Positions 54,901 to 63,090 are shown, numbered from the stretch's first letter. The stretch: DNA of 64,000 nt from Rubrivivax sp. (GCA_022843905.1 JALHMT010000024.1:1-64000); one strand, 5' to 3'. The notes: a model not told the origin generated them from the sequence alone. Numbers and translations are program-made.

Positions 54901-55331
54901 GTGAAGATGCCGATGAGCCCCAGGCCCGGGGCACCGGCGCCCAGGCCCAGCACGACAGCCAGCAGGGTGATGATCAGCACCGACAGCAACAGCACGCCGT
55001 TCAGTGCGAGCGCGGCGCGCGGGCGCGGTACCAGCAGCGCCGCCAACGTCGCCACCGCCAGCACCAGCAGCGCTGCCAGCACCGGCGTGTGTGCGTCCGC
55101 GGGAAGCGACATCGCCCCCAGCCCCGCCAGCAGGACGGCTGACCAGGCGATGACGGCCAGGATGGCCACGCCCCAATGCGCCACCGCCGTGTTGGGCGTG
55201 GAGCGCGCCACGGGCAGTCTCTGCCGACGCGGCGGCGGCAGGAACGAAGACTCGCCCGGGGCGGCGGCCAGTTCGGTGTCCAGCCCTTCGGACAGGTGGC
55301 TTTCGCCGCCTTGTGTCTGAGCGCCGGGCAT
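51966..55331 (-). CDS. Hybrid sensor histidine kinase with membrane domain, several PAS domains and receiver
   Basis: This 1121-residue protein has about six N-terminal transmembrane helices (residues 50-210), then four PAS-like segments (DAYWELDTQYRVL, NPLVLHRAGLVIDANPAALQLFGY, DVITLTDLATGRYAMVNHTFETITGY, IGIAVTRDQHFVLTNPRFDQMFGW). A HisKA domain with the phospho-His near 740 (SHELRTPLNGMLG), HATPase_c (FGGTGLGLSICREL) and a receiver domain (phospho-Asp near 1029 in VVLMDVQMPVMSG) follow. No Hpt domain is present. The signal is unknown. A Pro/Ala-rich C-terminal tail ends the protein. Confidence 0.94.
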   Translation of the reverse strand: MPGAQTQGGESHLSEGLDTELAAAPGESSFLPPPRRQRLPVARSTPNTAVAHWGVAILAVIAWSAVLLAGLGAMSLPADAHTPVLAALLVLAVATLAALLVPRPRAALALNGVLLLSVLIITLLAVVLGLGAGAPGLGLIGIFTAVACFAAGLRAGVLLATIGAACVLLLQFGAGWLPSAVPTGPAGSQLQWLAHLLEITAGLLCGWAFSRAVSRHLHDVDEREHRFSGLLAVAADAYWELDTQYRVLTLAEPRKNFSPTGLAAARGKPPWEIPAFGCEPDVLDTLQADLETRVAFRDLPMRWHSRSRGMLHFSVSGEPRFDERNVFRGYWGVARDVTAHVMARQALAATETRYQELFTRIPNPLVLHRAGLVIDANPAALQLFGYTDLAAMLGHDVLENHESGDSRERARRRLEQLESLPPGEALPVADFRLRNRSGRRMATRATGVRVEAEGGPATLSIFVDDTERRRAEEAVRRSEALLSHLVATSPDVITLTDLATGRYAMVNHTFETITGYSATEVVGKTSLEMGIWRDTQQREGFVALVRERGIAREVPCDFVTKTGQTVQLLVSGAVFAMDRRTYLVINGRDITAQERSRLERDAILANASIGIAVTRDQHFVLTNPRFDQMFGWAEGELLGQSGAVVWLDESDYAEVGRQLGPALARGELVEIERPGRRRDGSSFIARILGKAIDPTRTARSGTIWIVEDVTERRQVGQALARARDEAEAANRAKSAFLANTSHELRTPLNGMLGLAQLAREPDIDPQRRQLYLDQIVDNAHALAAIISDVLDLSKIEAGKLTLEATCFDLAELLRGLKQAYGALASGRGLELQVHIDDGLLGHVQGDPLRVRQVLSNFLSNAMKFTESGAVRLDARRLDADRVRFEVIDSGPGIDAATQARLFRPFTQADESITRRFGGTGLGLSICRELAALMGGTVGVTSEAGAGACFWAELPLPATDEPQPAVLRPAPRDLAGLKVLMVEDNAVNMMIGVAILERWGAQVMQANDGHQAVQAVQRATAEGRPFDVVLMDVQMPVMSGYEATRALRQLEGGRHLPIIALTAAALVSEREQALDAGMDDFLTKPIDADKLRHALGRWSPQAPQDPKAPPAPPAPQTPAETA

Positions 55332-55340
55332 CTGGGGGGC

Positions 55341-56171
55341 TCAGGGCCCGGGTCGGGCGTTCTGCAGTTGCTGCCGGGTGGCGATCGCCACCTTGCGGGC
55401 CGCGCTGGCGAAGTCGTCGTCGGCACTGGCGTAGAGCACCGCGCGTGACGAGTTCACGATGAGGGGCGCGGGCTGCGCGCCGCCGCGCCAGCCGGCGCGC
55501 ACGGTGGCTTCGGCGTCGCCGCCCTGCGCGCCCACACCGGGGATGAGCAGCGGCAGGCCCGGCGCCAGTTCGCGCACGCGCGCGATCTCGGCGGGGAAGG
55601 TGGCGCCCACCACCAGGCCGAGCTGGCCGTTGCGGTTCCACTCGCCGGCGGCCAGCCGCGCGATGCGTTCGTACAGCAGCTCGCCGCCCTGCAGCACCTG
55701 CGCCTGCAGGTCGCTGCCGCCGGGGTTGGAAGTGCGGCACAGCAGGATCAGGCCCTTGCCGTCGTGGCGCATGTAGGGCTCGATGGAATCGAAGCCCATG
55801 AAGGGCGACAGCGTCACGGCATCGGCCTGGTAGCGCTCGAAGGCCTCGCGTGCGTACTGTTCCGCCGTGCTGCCGATGTCGCCGCGCTTGGCGTCCAGGA
55901 TCACGGGAATGCCCGGCGCCGTGCGGCGGATGGTGGCCATCAGCCTTTCAAGCTGGTCTTCGGCGCGGTGCGCGCCGAAGTAGGCGATCTGCGGCTTGAA
56001 GGCGATGACCTGATCCTTGGTCGCTTCGACGATCGCGGCGCAGAAGTCGTGGATGCGCGAGGCGTCGCCCTTCCAGGCCCCGGGGAATCGCGAGGGCTCG
56101 GGGTCCAGGCCCACGCACAGCATCGACTGGTTGCGGGCCTGTGCGGCGGAGATCTGGTCGGTGAATCGCAT
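55341..56171 (-). CDS. pyrF: Orotidine 5'-phosphate decarboxylase
   Basis: This 276-residue enzyme makes UMP from OMP. The catalytic Lys-Asp array is in VILDAKRGDIGSTAEQYA, with MLCVGLDPEPSRF at the N-terminus and PGVGAQGGD for phosphate. It is the longer (about 270-residue) form common in betaproteobacteria and mycobacteria. It lies 26 bases after purB on the same strand and may be co-transcribed with it. Confidence 0.95.
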   Translation of the reverse strand: MRFTDQISAAQARNQSMLCVGLDPEPSRFPGAWKGDASRIHDFCAAIVEATKDQVIAFKPQIAYFGAHRAEDQLERLMATIRRTAPGIPVILDAKRGDIGSTAEQYAREAFERYQADAVTLSPFMGFDSIEPYMRHDGKGLILLCRTSNPGGSDLQAQVLQGGELLYERIARLAAGEWNRNGQLGLVVGATFPAEIARVRELAPGLPLLIPGVGAQGGDAEATVRAGWRGGAQPAPLIVNSSRAVLYASADDDFASAARKVAIATRQQLQNARPGP

Positions 56172-56197
56172 CGGGTTCCGGTCAGGGGTGGACGGTG

Positions 56198-57565
56198 TCA
56201 GGCGCGTCGCGCCAGGGCCTGCGCCAGGCCCGTGTAGTTGCCCGGCGTCAGCGCCTTCAGCCGCGCGCGTTCATCGGCCGGCAGCTCCAGCGTGTCGATG
56301 AAGCCGGCGATGGCCTCGCGCGTGATGGCCTTGCCGCGCGTGAGTTCCTTCAGCCGCTCGTAGGGGTTGGGCAGGCCGTGGCGGCGCATCACCGTCTGGA
56401 TGGGTTCGGCCAGCACTTCCCAGGCCGCATCGAGGTCGGCGGCGAGCGCCGATTCATTCAGTTCGAGCTTGTCCAGGCCGCGCGCCAGGCTGTCCCAGCC
56501 GAGCAGCGCGTAGCCCAGCGCCACGCCCATGTTGCGCAGCACCGTGCTGTCGGTCAGGTCGCGCTGCCAGCGGCTGATGGGCAGCTTCTGGCTGAGGTGC
56601 GCCAGCATCGCGTTGGCCAGGCCGAAGTTGCCCTCGGCGTTCTCGAAGTCGATCGGGTTGACCTTGTGCGGCATCGTGCTGCTGCCGATCTCGCCGGCCT
56701 TCGTGCGCTGCTTGAAGTAGCCCAGCGAGATGTAGCCCCAGACGTCGCGCGACCAGTCGATGAGGATGGTGTTGGTGCGCGTCACGGCGTCGAACAGCTC
56801 GGCCATGCCGTCGTGCGGCTCGATCTGGATCGTCATCGGGTTGAAGGTCAGCCCGAGCTGCCCTTCGACGACGCCGCGCGCGAAGCCTTCCCAGTCGAAG
56901 TCGGGCCAGGCCGCGAGATGCGCGTTGTAGTTGCCCACGGCGCCGTTCATCTTGGCCGGCAGCGGCACGGCGGCCAGCACGCCGCGGGCCCGTTCCAGGC
57001 GCGCCAGCACGTTGGCGACTTCCTTGCCCACGGTGGTGGGGCTGGCGGTCTGGCCGTGCGTGCGGCTGAGCATGGGCACGGCGGCGAAGGCCTGCGACAT
57101 GGTTCGCAGCCGGCTCACCAGGCCGTCGATCGCTGGCAGCAGCACGGTCTCGCGCGCGGCCTTCAGCATCAGCGCATGGCTGGTGTTGTTGATGTCTTCG
57201 CTGGTGCAGGCGAAGTGCACGAACTCGCTCGAACGCTGCAGTTCGGCGTGCGGCTCGCAGCGCGCCTTGATCCAGTACTCGACGGCCTTGACATCGTGGT
57301 TGGTGGTCTTCTCGATGTCCTTGATGGCCTGCGCGTCGGCTTCGGAGAAGCCGCTGACAAGGGCGCGCAGCACCTTGCGCGATGCGGCCGACAGCGGCTT
57401 GAACTCGTCGAAGCCGGCGTCGGACAGGGCGATGAACCACTCGACCTCGACCTGAACGCGTCGGTGCATGAGGCCGAATTCGGACAGCAGCGGGCGCAGG
57501 GCCGCCAACCTGGGGGCGTAGCGGCCGTCGAGCGGGGACAGGGCAGTCAGTGCGGACAGGTTCAT
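56198..57565 (-). CDS. purB: Adenylosuccinate lyase
   Basis: This 455-residue enzyme of the fumarase/aspartase superfamily acts in purine synthesis (SAICAR to AICAR, adenylosuccinate to AMP). The signature loop GSSTMPHKVNPIDFENAEGN with the catalytic Ser is intact, as are HVFACTSEDINNT-type and SRTHGQTASPTTVGKE with the catalytic His. A TAGAAT hexamer at 57661-57666 (minus strand) could be the -10 of its promoter, about 95 bases upstream; the -35 is unclear. Confidence 0.95.
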   Translation of the reverse strand: MNLSALTALSPLDGRYAPRLAALRPLLSEFGLMHRRVQVEVEWFIALSDAGFDEFKPLSAASRKVLRALVSGFSEADAQAIKDIEKTTNHDVKAVEYWIKARCEPHAELQRSSEFVHFACTSEDINNTSHALMLKAARETVLLPAIDGLVSRLRTMSQAFAAVPMLSRTHGQTASPTTVGKEVANVLARLERARGVLAAVPLPAKMNGAVGNYNAHLAAWPDFDWEGFARGVVEGQLGLTFNPMTIQIEPHDGMAELFDAVTRTNTILIDWSRDVWGYISLGYFKQRTKAGEIGSSTMPHKVNPIDFENAEGNFGLANAMLAHLSQKLPISRWQRDLTDSTVLRNMGVALGYALLGWDSLARGLDKLELNESALAADLDAAWEVLAEPIQTVMRRHGLPNPYERLKELTRGKAITREAIAGFIDTLELPADERARLKALTPGNYTGLAQALARRA

Positions 57566-57730
57566 GGATCGGGCGCCGTGGCGCCAAGGCGTGCGCAGAT
57601 GGGGGCCCGGACCTGCTGAGGCCGGTGCCCGGGCGCGACGGTACGCCGCGCATGCCCTGGATTCTAGAGGTCGACCCTGCCGCCCGAGGGGGTGACTGCA
57701 GGCGCCGGCATCCGCTGTGCGACCCGCGCC

Positions 57731-58336
57731 CTACCAGCGCACCTCGAAGCGACAGGCATCGTCGCCGCGCGCCTCGCAGCTCAGCTCTTCGACCCGGGCC
57801 GCAGGGTGCACGAGCACGGAGAACAGGCGCTCGAAGGTGGCGCTGTAGAAGTCGCACACCGGCGTGTCGCTGCTCTGGCCGCGGCACAAGGGGTTGTTGC
57901 GGATGGTCAGAAGCACCGTCGGGCCGACGTGGCTGCTGAACTCGCCGCTGCCGGCGAAGGTCCAGGCGTGGTTCGAGATGGCGCGCAGCAGCACGCGGGC
58001 CGCCAGCCGCGCCGGCAGCGCCCGCAGCAGGGCCTGCACCGGCTTGGGGATGCGGTGCGCCAGCAGGTAGTCGGCCGTGCGCAGCCCGGCGCCGCGTGCC
58101 ACGCGCGCGGCCGTCTCGCCCCCCAGCGCCGCGCGCATGGTGGCGTGCAGCCGCGTGACCTCGGCCTCGTCGACCATCTCCTGCGGCGGCTGGCCGAAGT
58201 AGGGCAACAGCCCGGCGTCCTCGAACACCTGGCGCGCGGCGTTGGTGCCGACGAAGGCCGGCAGCGCCTCGGCCACGCGCATGATGGCGTTGGGGCCGAT
58301 GCGGCCGGTGGGGTGCAAGGCGGCGGTGTGGCTCAT
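57731..58336 (-). CDS. bchJ: BchJ-type protein (V4R domain), bacteriochlorophyll synthesis
   Basis: This 201-residue protein follows bchE with a one-base overlap (TGATG). The V4R/4-vinyl-reductase domain covers most of it, with RIGPNAIMRVAEALP at the N-terminus and CDFYSATFERLF and ARGDDACRFEVRW at the C-terminus. BchJ was first proposed as the 4-vinyl reductase of bacteriochlorophyll synthesis; the reductase activity is now assigned to BciA/BciB, and BchJ is thought to help porphyrin handling. The bchE-bchJ pair is a standard order in purple bacteria. Confidence 0.92.
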   Translation of the reverse strand: MSHTAALHPTGRIGPNAIMRVAEALPAFVGTNAARQVFEDAGLLPYFGQPPQEMVDEAEVTRLHATMRAALGGETAARVARGAGLRTADYLLAHRIPKPVQALLRALPARLAARVLLRAISNHAWTFAGSGEFSSHVGPTVLLTIRNNPLCRGQSSDTPVCDFYSATFERLFSVLVHPAARVEELSCEARGDDACRFEVRW

Positions 58337-59991
58337 CAATGCACCTTGGCGGCTTCGTCTTCGGTCATCTGCTCGGTGCCGCCGCCACAGGCCGAGATGG
58401 CCGCTGCGGCGAGGTCTTCGCCCTTCTTGCGCCGCATCTCGATCTTCGGGCCGTGCATGGTGACCCAGGCTTCGTCGGCTTCGGCGATGGCGGCGGCGTC
58501 GGGCCGCGCGTGCACGCGCTGGTCGGCGAATGCGAAGTCGACCTTCTTCTTGCTCTGCGGGCCCCAGTAGCCCACGCGCCCGAGGTCGTAGAACTTGCGC
58601 TCGAAGCCGCTCTTCAGGAAGGCCTTCAGGCAGCCCATCAGGTACTTGCGGCGGAACTTGTCCTTCTCCCAGGGGTACTGGAAGAAGCTCTTGTTCATGA
58701 AGAAGCGACGGTAGTTGTTCATCACGCGGTCGAGCAGCTCGGCGCGGTCCATCGCGTCGGGCTTCATGATGGGCGTGACGAAGTTGTACTTCTCGAAGTC
58801 GAACACCTCGACCTTGTCGCCCAGTTCCTGGAACAGGTCGCTGAAGGGCCAGGGCGTGTACATCGCCCAGTTGGCCATGTCGGGATTCCAGTCGCGCGCC
58901 ATCTGGTAGGTCTCTTCCAGCGTCTCGGCGGTCTCGTTCTCCAGGCCCACGATGAACTGCGCCTCGGTCACGATGCCGGCCTCGCGCAGCAGGCGGATGG
59001 CCTTCTTGTTCTGCTCGATGGTCGTCTCTTTGTTGAAGCGGTCCAGCTTGAGCTGCGCCGCGGCCTCGGTGCCCAGGCTGACGTGCACCAGGCCGGCCTG
59101 GCGGAACATCGGCAGCAGCTTCTCGTCGCGCAGGATGTCGGTGACGCGGGTGTTGATGCCCCACTGCACCTTCGACGGCAGGTCGCGGGCGATCAGCTCC
59201 TCGCAGAACTGGATGAACTTCTTGCGGTGGATGGTCGGTTCCTCGTCGGCCAGGATGAAGAAGCCGACCTGGTGGTCGCGCACCAGGGCCTCGATCTCGT
59301 CGACCACCTTCTTCGGGTCGCGGATGCGGTAGTCGCGCCAGAACTTCCACTGGCTGCAGAAGCTGCAGGTGAAGGGGCAGCCGCGCGCGAAGTTGGGGAT
59401 CGCCACGCGCACCCCCAGCGGGATGTAGATGTACTTGTCCCATTCCAGGATGCCCCAGTCCGGCAGGATGCGGTCGAGGTCCTGGATGGTGGGCTCGGCC
59501 GGCGTGGCCACCACCTGGCCGTCGTCGTCGGCGAAGGCGATGCCGCGCACGGCGTGGCGGTCGGTCTTCCACAGGCCGTCGTCGACGGCGCGCACGAAGT
59601 TCAGGAACACCTGCTCGCCCTCGCCGCGCACCACGGCGTCGATCCAGGGTGCTTCCTTCAAGACCTGCGGGTACATGAAGGTGCCGTGGATGCCGCCCAG
59701 CACGGTGACGATCTCCGGGTTCACTTCCTTGGCGATCTTCAGCAGGCCTTCGGCCTTGTAGATGGCCGGCGTGATGGCCGTGCAGCCGACGATGTCGGGT
59801 TTCAGCTCGATGATCTTCGCCCGCACCTGGTCGTCGCTCAGGTGGTGCGTCATCGCATCCACGAACAGCACGTCGGTGTAGCCGCCGGCCTTCAGGTAGC
59901 CCGTGAGGTAGGCGACCCATGCCGGGGGCCAGTTGCCCGCGATCTCGGCGCCACCGGAATGGTAGTTGGGGTGGATCAGCAGGACGCGCAT
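58336..59991 (-). CDS. bchE: Anaerobic Mg-protoporphyrin IX monomethyl ester cyclase
   Basis: This 551-residue radical-SAM/cobalamin enzyme forms the fifth ring of bacteriochlorophyll without O2. A B12-binding domain fills residues 1-150; the 4Fe-4S motif is Cys205-x3-Cys209-x2-Cys212 in RGCPFTCSFC. Residues in GLVHVSLGTEA and LENETAETLEETY match other BchE. GGAG lies seven bases before the ATG, and the 147-base upstream region carries a PpsR-type palindrome and a hairpin next to the ribosome-binding site. No other photosynthesis genes appear in the window besides bchJ. Confidence 0.96.
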   Translation of the reverse strand: MRVLLIHPNYHSGGAEIAGNWPPAWVAYLTGYLKAGGYTDVLFVDAMTHHLSDDQVRAKIIELKPDIVGCTAITPAIYKAEGLLKIAKEVNPEIVTVLGGIHGTFMYPQVLKEAPWIDAVVRGEGEQVFLNFVRAVDDGLWKTDRHAVRGIAFADDDGQVVATPAEPTIQDLDRILPDWGILEWDKYIYIPLGVRVAIPNFARGCPFTCSFCSQWKFWRDYRIRDPKKVVDEIEALVRDHQVGFFILADEEPTIHRKKFIQFCEELIARDLPSKVQWGINTRVTDILRDEKLLPMFRQAGLVHVSLGTEAAAQLKLDRFNKETTIEQNKKAIRLLREAGIVTEAQFIVGLENETAETLEETYQMARDWNPDMANWAMYTPWPFSDLFQELGDKVEVFDFEKYNFVTPIMKPDAMDRAELLDRVMNNYRRFFMNKSFFQYPWEKDKFRRKYLMGCLKAFLKSGFERKFYDLGRVGYWGPQSKKKVDFAFADQRVHARPDAAAIAEADEAWVTMHGPKIEMRRKKGEDLAAAAISACGGGTEQMTEDEAAKVH

Positions 59992-59999
59992 GGCAACTC

Positions 60000-60020
60000 C
60001 GTGAAGGTCAGGGCTTCACG
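60000..60020 (-). promoter_or_regulatory. Hairpin adjoining the bchE ribosome-binding site
   Basis: CGTGAAG and CTTCACG form a perfect 7-bp stem with a 7-base loop. In the bchE mRNA the stem's 3' arm runs straight into the GGAG that precedes the start codon, so folding could limit ribosome access. Confidence 0.4.
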
Positions 60021-60050
60021 GTAGGGGCCCGCCGCAGGGGTGGACTTGAG

Positions 60051-60074
60051 ATGTGTCAACAAGTCGTGACACAT
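60051..60074. promoter_or_regulatory. PpsR/CrtJ-type operator upstream of bchE
   Basis: ATGTGTCA-N8-TGACACAT is a perfect 8-bp inverted repeat containing TGT-N12-ACA, the consensus of the PpsR/CrtJ photosynthesis repressor. It sits 60-83 bases upstream of the bchE start. On the minus strand one arm reads TTGACA (60059-60054), a perfect -35 hexamer, so repressor binding would block RNA polymerase. A good -10 was not found at 17 bases. Confidence 0.65.
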
Positions 60075-60138
60075 CCTTCGAGGGTTCTCCCGCGGTCCTG
60101 GCCGGAGCCGCCGGCAACCGCGCCCGAAAGGAGGTGCC

Positions 60139-61032
60139 TCAGCGCGGTACCAGCTTGGCGCCCGTGAGCTGTTCCTGCGCTTCCACCAGGGAAGGCACGA
60201 ACTTCCTGCCGTGGCCCAGTGCGCTGGCCAGCGCCAGCGACTGGTGCACCGCCTCGCCCATCACCGACGGGCAGTCCAGGCCTTCGGCCAGGTGGGTGTA
60301 GTAGCGCACGTCCTTGCGCGCGTTGTCGAGCTCGAACTTCAGGGCGTCCATCTGGCCGTCCAGCGTCTTGGCCATGGCCTGGAAGAGCCCGCAGTTGACG
60401 GGCCCCAGGCTGACCAGCTCGACCAGCTTCTTCACGTCCACGCCGGCACGCTGCCCCACCGCGAAGGCCTCGGCGGTGGCGGTGCAGACGGCCTGCGCGA
60501 TGAAGTTGTTGAGCAGCTTGATGACGTGGCCCGAGCCCGGCGGGCCCATGTGGAAGACGTTCTCGGCGAAGCAGCGGAGCACCGGCTCGAGCTTCGCCAT
60601 CACCTCGGGCTCGGCGCCCACCATGACGTTCAGCCGCCCGGCCTCGGCCTCGACCGGCGTGCGCGACAGCGGCGCGTCGACGAAGACCACGCCCTGCGCG
60701 GCGCAGCGCTGACGCAGGCGGGCGGTCGAATCGGGCTCCGACGTGGAGCAGTCGACGATGATCAGACCCGCCCTGGCGCCGGCCAGCAGCCCTTGCTGAC
60801 CGCCGAGCACCGCCTCGACCTGCGGCGAGCCGGTGACACAGACGAAGACCATCTCGCTGCCGGCCGCCAGCGAGGCGCCGTCCGGGCTTTCGGTGGCGCC
60901 GGCGGCCAGCAGATCGGCCACGGTCTCGCGCTTGCGGTGCACCGTGAGTGCGAGCGTGTGGCCGCGGGCCAGCAGGTTCTTCGCCATGCCGTGGCCCATC
61001 AGGCCGCTGGCGCCTACGAATCCGATCTTCAT
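60139..61032 (-). CDS. 3-Hydroxyisobutyrate-dehydrogenase-family NAD(P)-dependent oxidoreductase
   Basis: This 297-residue beta-hydroxyacid dehydrogenase begins MKIGFVGASGLMGHGMAKNL with the dinucleotide motif G-x-x-G-x-x-G. The catalytic Lys is in GSGHVIKLLNNFIAQA. HR in LTVHRKRE after the second strand favours NADP. The substrate may be tartronate semialdehyde, 3-hydroxyisobutyrate or succinate semialdehyde; it cannot be decided. Upstream in-frame sequence is intergenic. It overlaps nothing and faces the bchE promoter region. Confidence 0.9.
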   Translation of the reverse strand: MKIGFVGASGLMGHGMAKNLLARGHTLALTVHRKRETVADLLAAGATESPDGASLAAGSEMVFVCVTGSPQVEAVLGGQQGLLAGARAGLIIVDCSTSEPDSTARLRQRCAAQGVVFVDAPLSRTPVEAEAGRLNVMVGAEPEVMAKLEPVLRCFAENVFHMGPPGSGHVIKLLNNFIAQAVCTATAEAFAVGQRAGVDVKKLVELVSLGPVNCGLFQAMAKTLDGQMDALKFELDNARKDVRYYTHLAEGLDCPSVMGEAVHQSLALASALGHGRKFVPSLVEAQEQLTGAKLVPR

Positions 61033-61070
61033 GCTGGGCCTCTCGAGATGATTGGCATGGTCGGTGCCCG

Positions 61071-61949
61071 TCAGTTCAGGTACATGCCGAGATAACGCCT
61101 GCCACGGCTCACTGCGGCAGGGTCCGGGCACAGGTTGAACCACTCGACCAGCTGCACCCGCGCCTTCTCGCGCCATTCGGCCTTGTCGCGCAGCACCACG
61201 TCGAGCAACTGGTCGAAGGCGGCATCGAAGTCGCCGGCATGGGCCTGCAGGGCGGCCAGCGCGAAGCGGGCCTCGAAGTCCTTCGGGTTGGCGGCCACAC
61301 GCGCGGCCAGCGCCACCGGATCACCGGGCGGGCGATTGCGCGCGAAGTCGATGCGGGCCAGCAGCGCGGCGTGGCGGTCCTGGCGTGCTGCATCGGGCAC
61401 GCCGTCCAGCAGGGCCTGTGCGTCGTCGAGGGCGCCGCGGGCGATCCAGCGGTCGGCCAGGTCCAGCCGCGTCTCGACGTGCGACGGCTCGATCTCCAGT
61501 GCCTGCATCAGCATCGCCTCGGCCACCTCGGGCTCGGCCGTGGCGGCCTGTTCGCGCAGCTCTTCCACCGGCGAGGCCTGCGGCTGCAGGTGCTTGTCGA
61601 GGAAGGCGCGCACCTGGCCCTCCGGCAGCGCGCCCGAGAACTGGTCGGCCACGCGGCCTTCCTTGAACAGCATCACGTGCGGGATGCTGCGCAGGCGCAG
61701 CGCGGCGGCCAGCTCGGGCGCTTCCTCGGTGTTCAGCTTGGCCAGCACGAAGGCGCCGCCGTAGGCGTTGGCCAGCTTCTCCAGCACGGGCGTCAGCGAA
61801 CGGCAGGGGCCGCACCAGGGCGCCCAGCAGTCCAGCAGCACCGGCACCTGGAGCGAACGCTCCAGCACGGCGGCTTCGAAATCGGCGTCGCCCACGTCGA
61901 TCACGAAGGGGTCGGGGCCGGCGGCGGGGGGGGAGAAGGAGGGCGTCAT
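61071..61949 (-). CDS. Thioredoxin-TPR protein of the CnoX/YbbN type
   Basis: This 292-residue protein has a thioredoxin domain (residues 14-120) with an intact WCGPC and cis-Pro in SIPHVML, then a TPR-like helical region (EAMLMQALEIEPSHVETRLDLAD, RFALAALQAHAGDFDAAFDQLL). E. coli CnoX has lost the redox-active Cys pair (SxxC); here the motif is complete, so both chaperone and reductase activities are possible. CnoX-type proteins protect proteins from oxidative folding damage and pass them to GroEL. Confidence 0.92.
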   Translation of the reverse strand: MTPSFSPPAAGPDPFVIDVGDADFEAAVLERSLQVPVLLDCWAPWCGPCRSLTPVLEKLANAYGGAFVLAKLNTEEAPELAAALRLRSIPHVMLFKEGRVADQFSGALPEGQVRAFLDKHLQPQASPVEELREQAATAEPEVAEAMLMQALEIEPSHVETRLDLADRWIARGALDDAQALLDGVPDAARQDRHAALLARIDFARNRPPGDPVALAARVAANPKDFEARFALAALQAHAGDFDAAFDQLLDVVLRDKAEWREKARVQLVEWFNLCPDPAAVSRGRRYLGMYLN

Positions 61950-62042
61950 GGTCAGGGCGGCGATCAGGCCGGCTCAGAAGGCGTGGAACAGCAGTGAGGA
62001 TAGGGGCTTGCCCGGCCGGCCCGCAAGGCGGCCTGGCAAGGC

Positions 62043-62062
62043 CCGGGCGCGTTCGCGCCCGG
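62043..62062. terminator. Strong GC hairpin between two minus-strand genes
   Basis: CCGGGCGCG-TT-CGCGCCCGG is a near-perfect 20-base palindrome in the 142-base gap downstream of the Bug-type gene and upstream of the thioredoxin gene. The stem is very stable but no T-tract follows on the minus strand, so it may be a terminator or an RNA-end stabiliser. The remaining gap shows nothing else. Confidence 0.4.
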
Positions 62063-62091
62063 CCGCGGGCCCGGCGCGAACGCCGGGGCCA

Positions 62092-63090
62092 TCAGTCGAG
62101 CTTGACGCCCAGCCGGTTGATGACCGGCCCCCAGCGCTTGCGGTCGCCGTCGATCACGCGCTGGAAGTCGGCCGCGCTGCCGCCCACCACCGTGAGGCCC
62201 TGGGCGTCCAGCGCCTGGCGCACGGCGGGGTCCTGCAGCACGGCGTTGGCGTCGGCATTGATCTTCGAGATCACGGCCTCGGGCGTTCCGGCCGGTGCGA
62301 ACAGGCCGTTCCAGGCCAGCGACTCGACGTTGGCGTAACCCGCGCTGGCCAGCGTCGGCAGGTCCTTCAGGCTGTCGGGCCGCTGCGCGCTGCTGACGGC
62401 CAGCAGCCGCACCTTGTTGTTGCGCACGTGCGGCAGCAGCGCCGGCGCGACCATGAAGGTGGCGTCGGCTTCGCCCTGCGCCACGGCCATGGCCGCCGGG
62501 GGCGAGCCGTTGAAGGGCACGTGCGTGGCCTGCAGGCCGGCCTCGGCCAGGAACAGCTCCATCGTCAGGTGCGCCGAGCTGCCGTTGCCCAGCGACGAGT
62601 AGTTGACCTTGCTGCCCTGCGCACGCGCCCAGGCCACGAACTCGGGCACCGTCTTGGCCGGTACCTTGTCGGCGTTGACCGCCAGCACGTTGGGCTGGCT
62701 GGTGGTCATGATCACCGGCAGCAGGTCCTTGGCCGGGTCGTAGGGCATCTTGCGGTAGAGAAAGGCGTTGAAGGCGATCGGGCCGTTGAAGCCGATGGCC
62801 AGCGTGTGGCCGTCGGTGGCCTTGGCGGCCACGTCCAGCCCCAGCATGCCGCCGGCACCGGGCTTGTTCTCGACGACCACCGGCTGGCCCCATTTCGCCC
62901 CCAGCTTGTCGCTCATCGCGCGCACGATGAGATCCAGCGAACTGCCCGGGCCGGTGGGCACGACGATGCGCACCGTCTTGCTCGGCCAGGCCTGCGCTGC
63001 GGCGGGCAGGCTGACGCCGGCCAGCATCGGCAGGGCGAGGGCGGACAGGGCGAACGGCCAGGGACCTTTGAGCAAGTGGCGGCGCTGCAT
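62092..63090 (-). CDS. Bug/TctC-type periplasmic solute-binding protein
   Basis: This 332-residue protein has a signal peptide with an RRHLLKG start and cleavage after SLPAAAQA (near residue 34). Bug-family hallmarks are VRIVVPTGPGSSLDLIVRAMSDKLG, VVENKPGAGGMLG and VPFNGSPPAAMAVAQGEAD. No TctA/TctB membrane partners are near, which is usual for the large orphan Bug families of Burkholderiales. Ligands are carboxylates or similar small acids; unknown here. A start at ATG 63126 is in frame but lacks signal-peptide sense. Confidence 0.93.
   Translation of the reverse strand: MQRRHLLKGPWPFALSALALPMLAGVSLPAAAQAWPSKTVRIVVPTGPGSSLDLIVRAMSDKLGAKWGQPVVVENKPGAGGMLGLDVAAKATDGHTLAIGFNGPIAFNAFLYRKMPYDPAKDLLPVIMTTSQPNVLAVNADKVPAKTVPEFVAWARAQGSKVNYSSLGNGSSAHLTMELFLAEAGLQATHVPFNGSPPAAMAVAQGEADATFMVAPALLPHVRNNKVRLLAVSSAQRPDSLKDLPTLASAGYANVESLAWNGLFAPAGTPEAVISKINADANAVLQDPAVRQALDAQGLTVVGGSAADFQRVIDGDRKRWGPVINRLGVKLD

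Noticed and set aside
49542..55142. Very long plus-strand open frame (about 1860 codons)
   Set aside because: It overlaps the Mo hydroxylase out of frame and the hybrid kinase in antisense; both are clear genes. The composition is typical of shadow frames.
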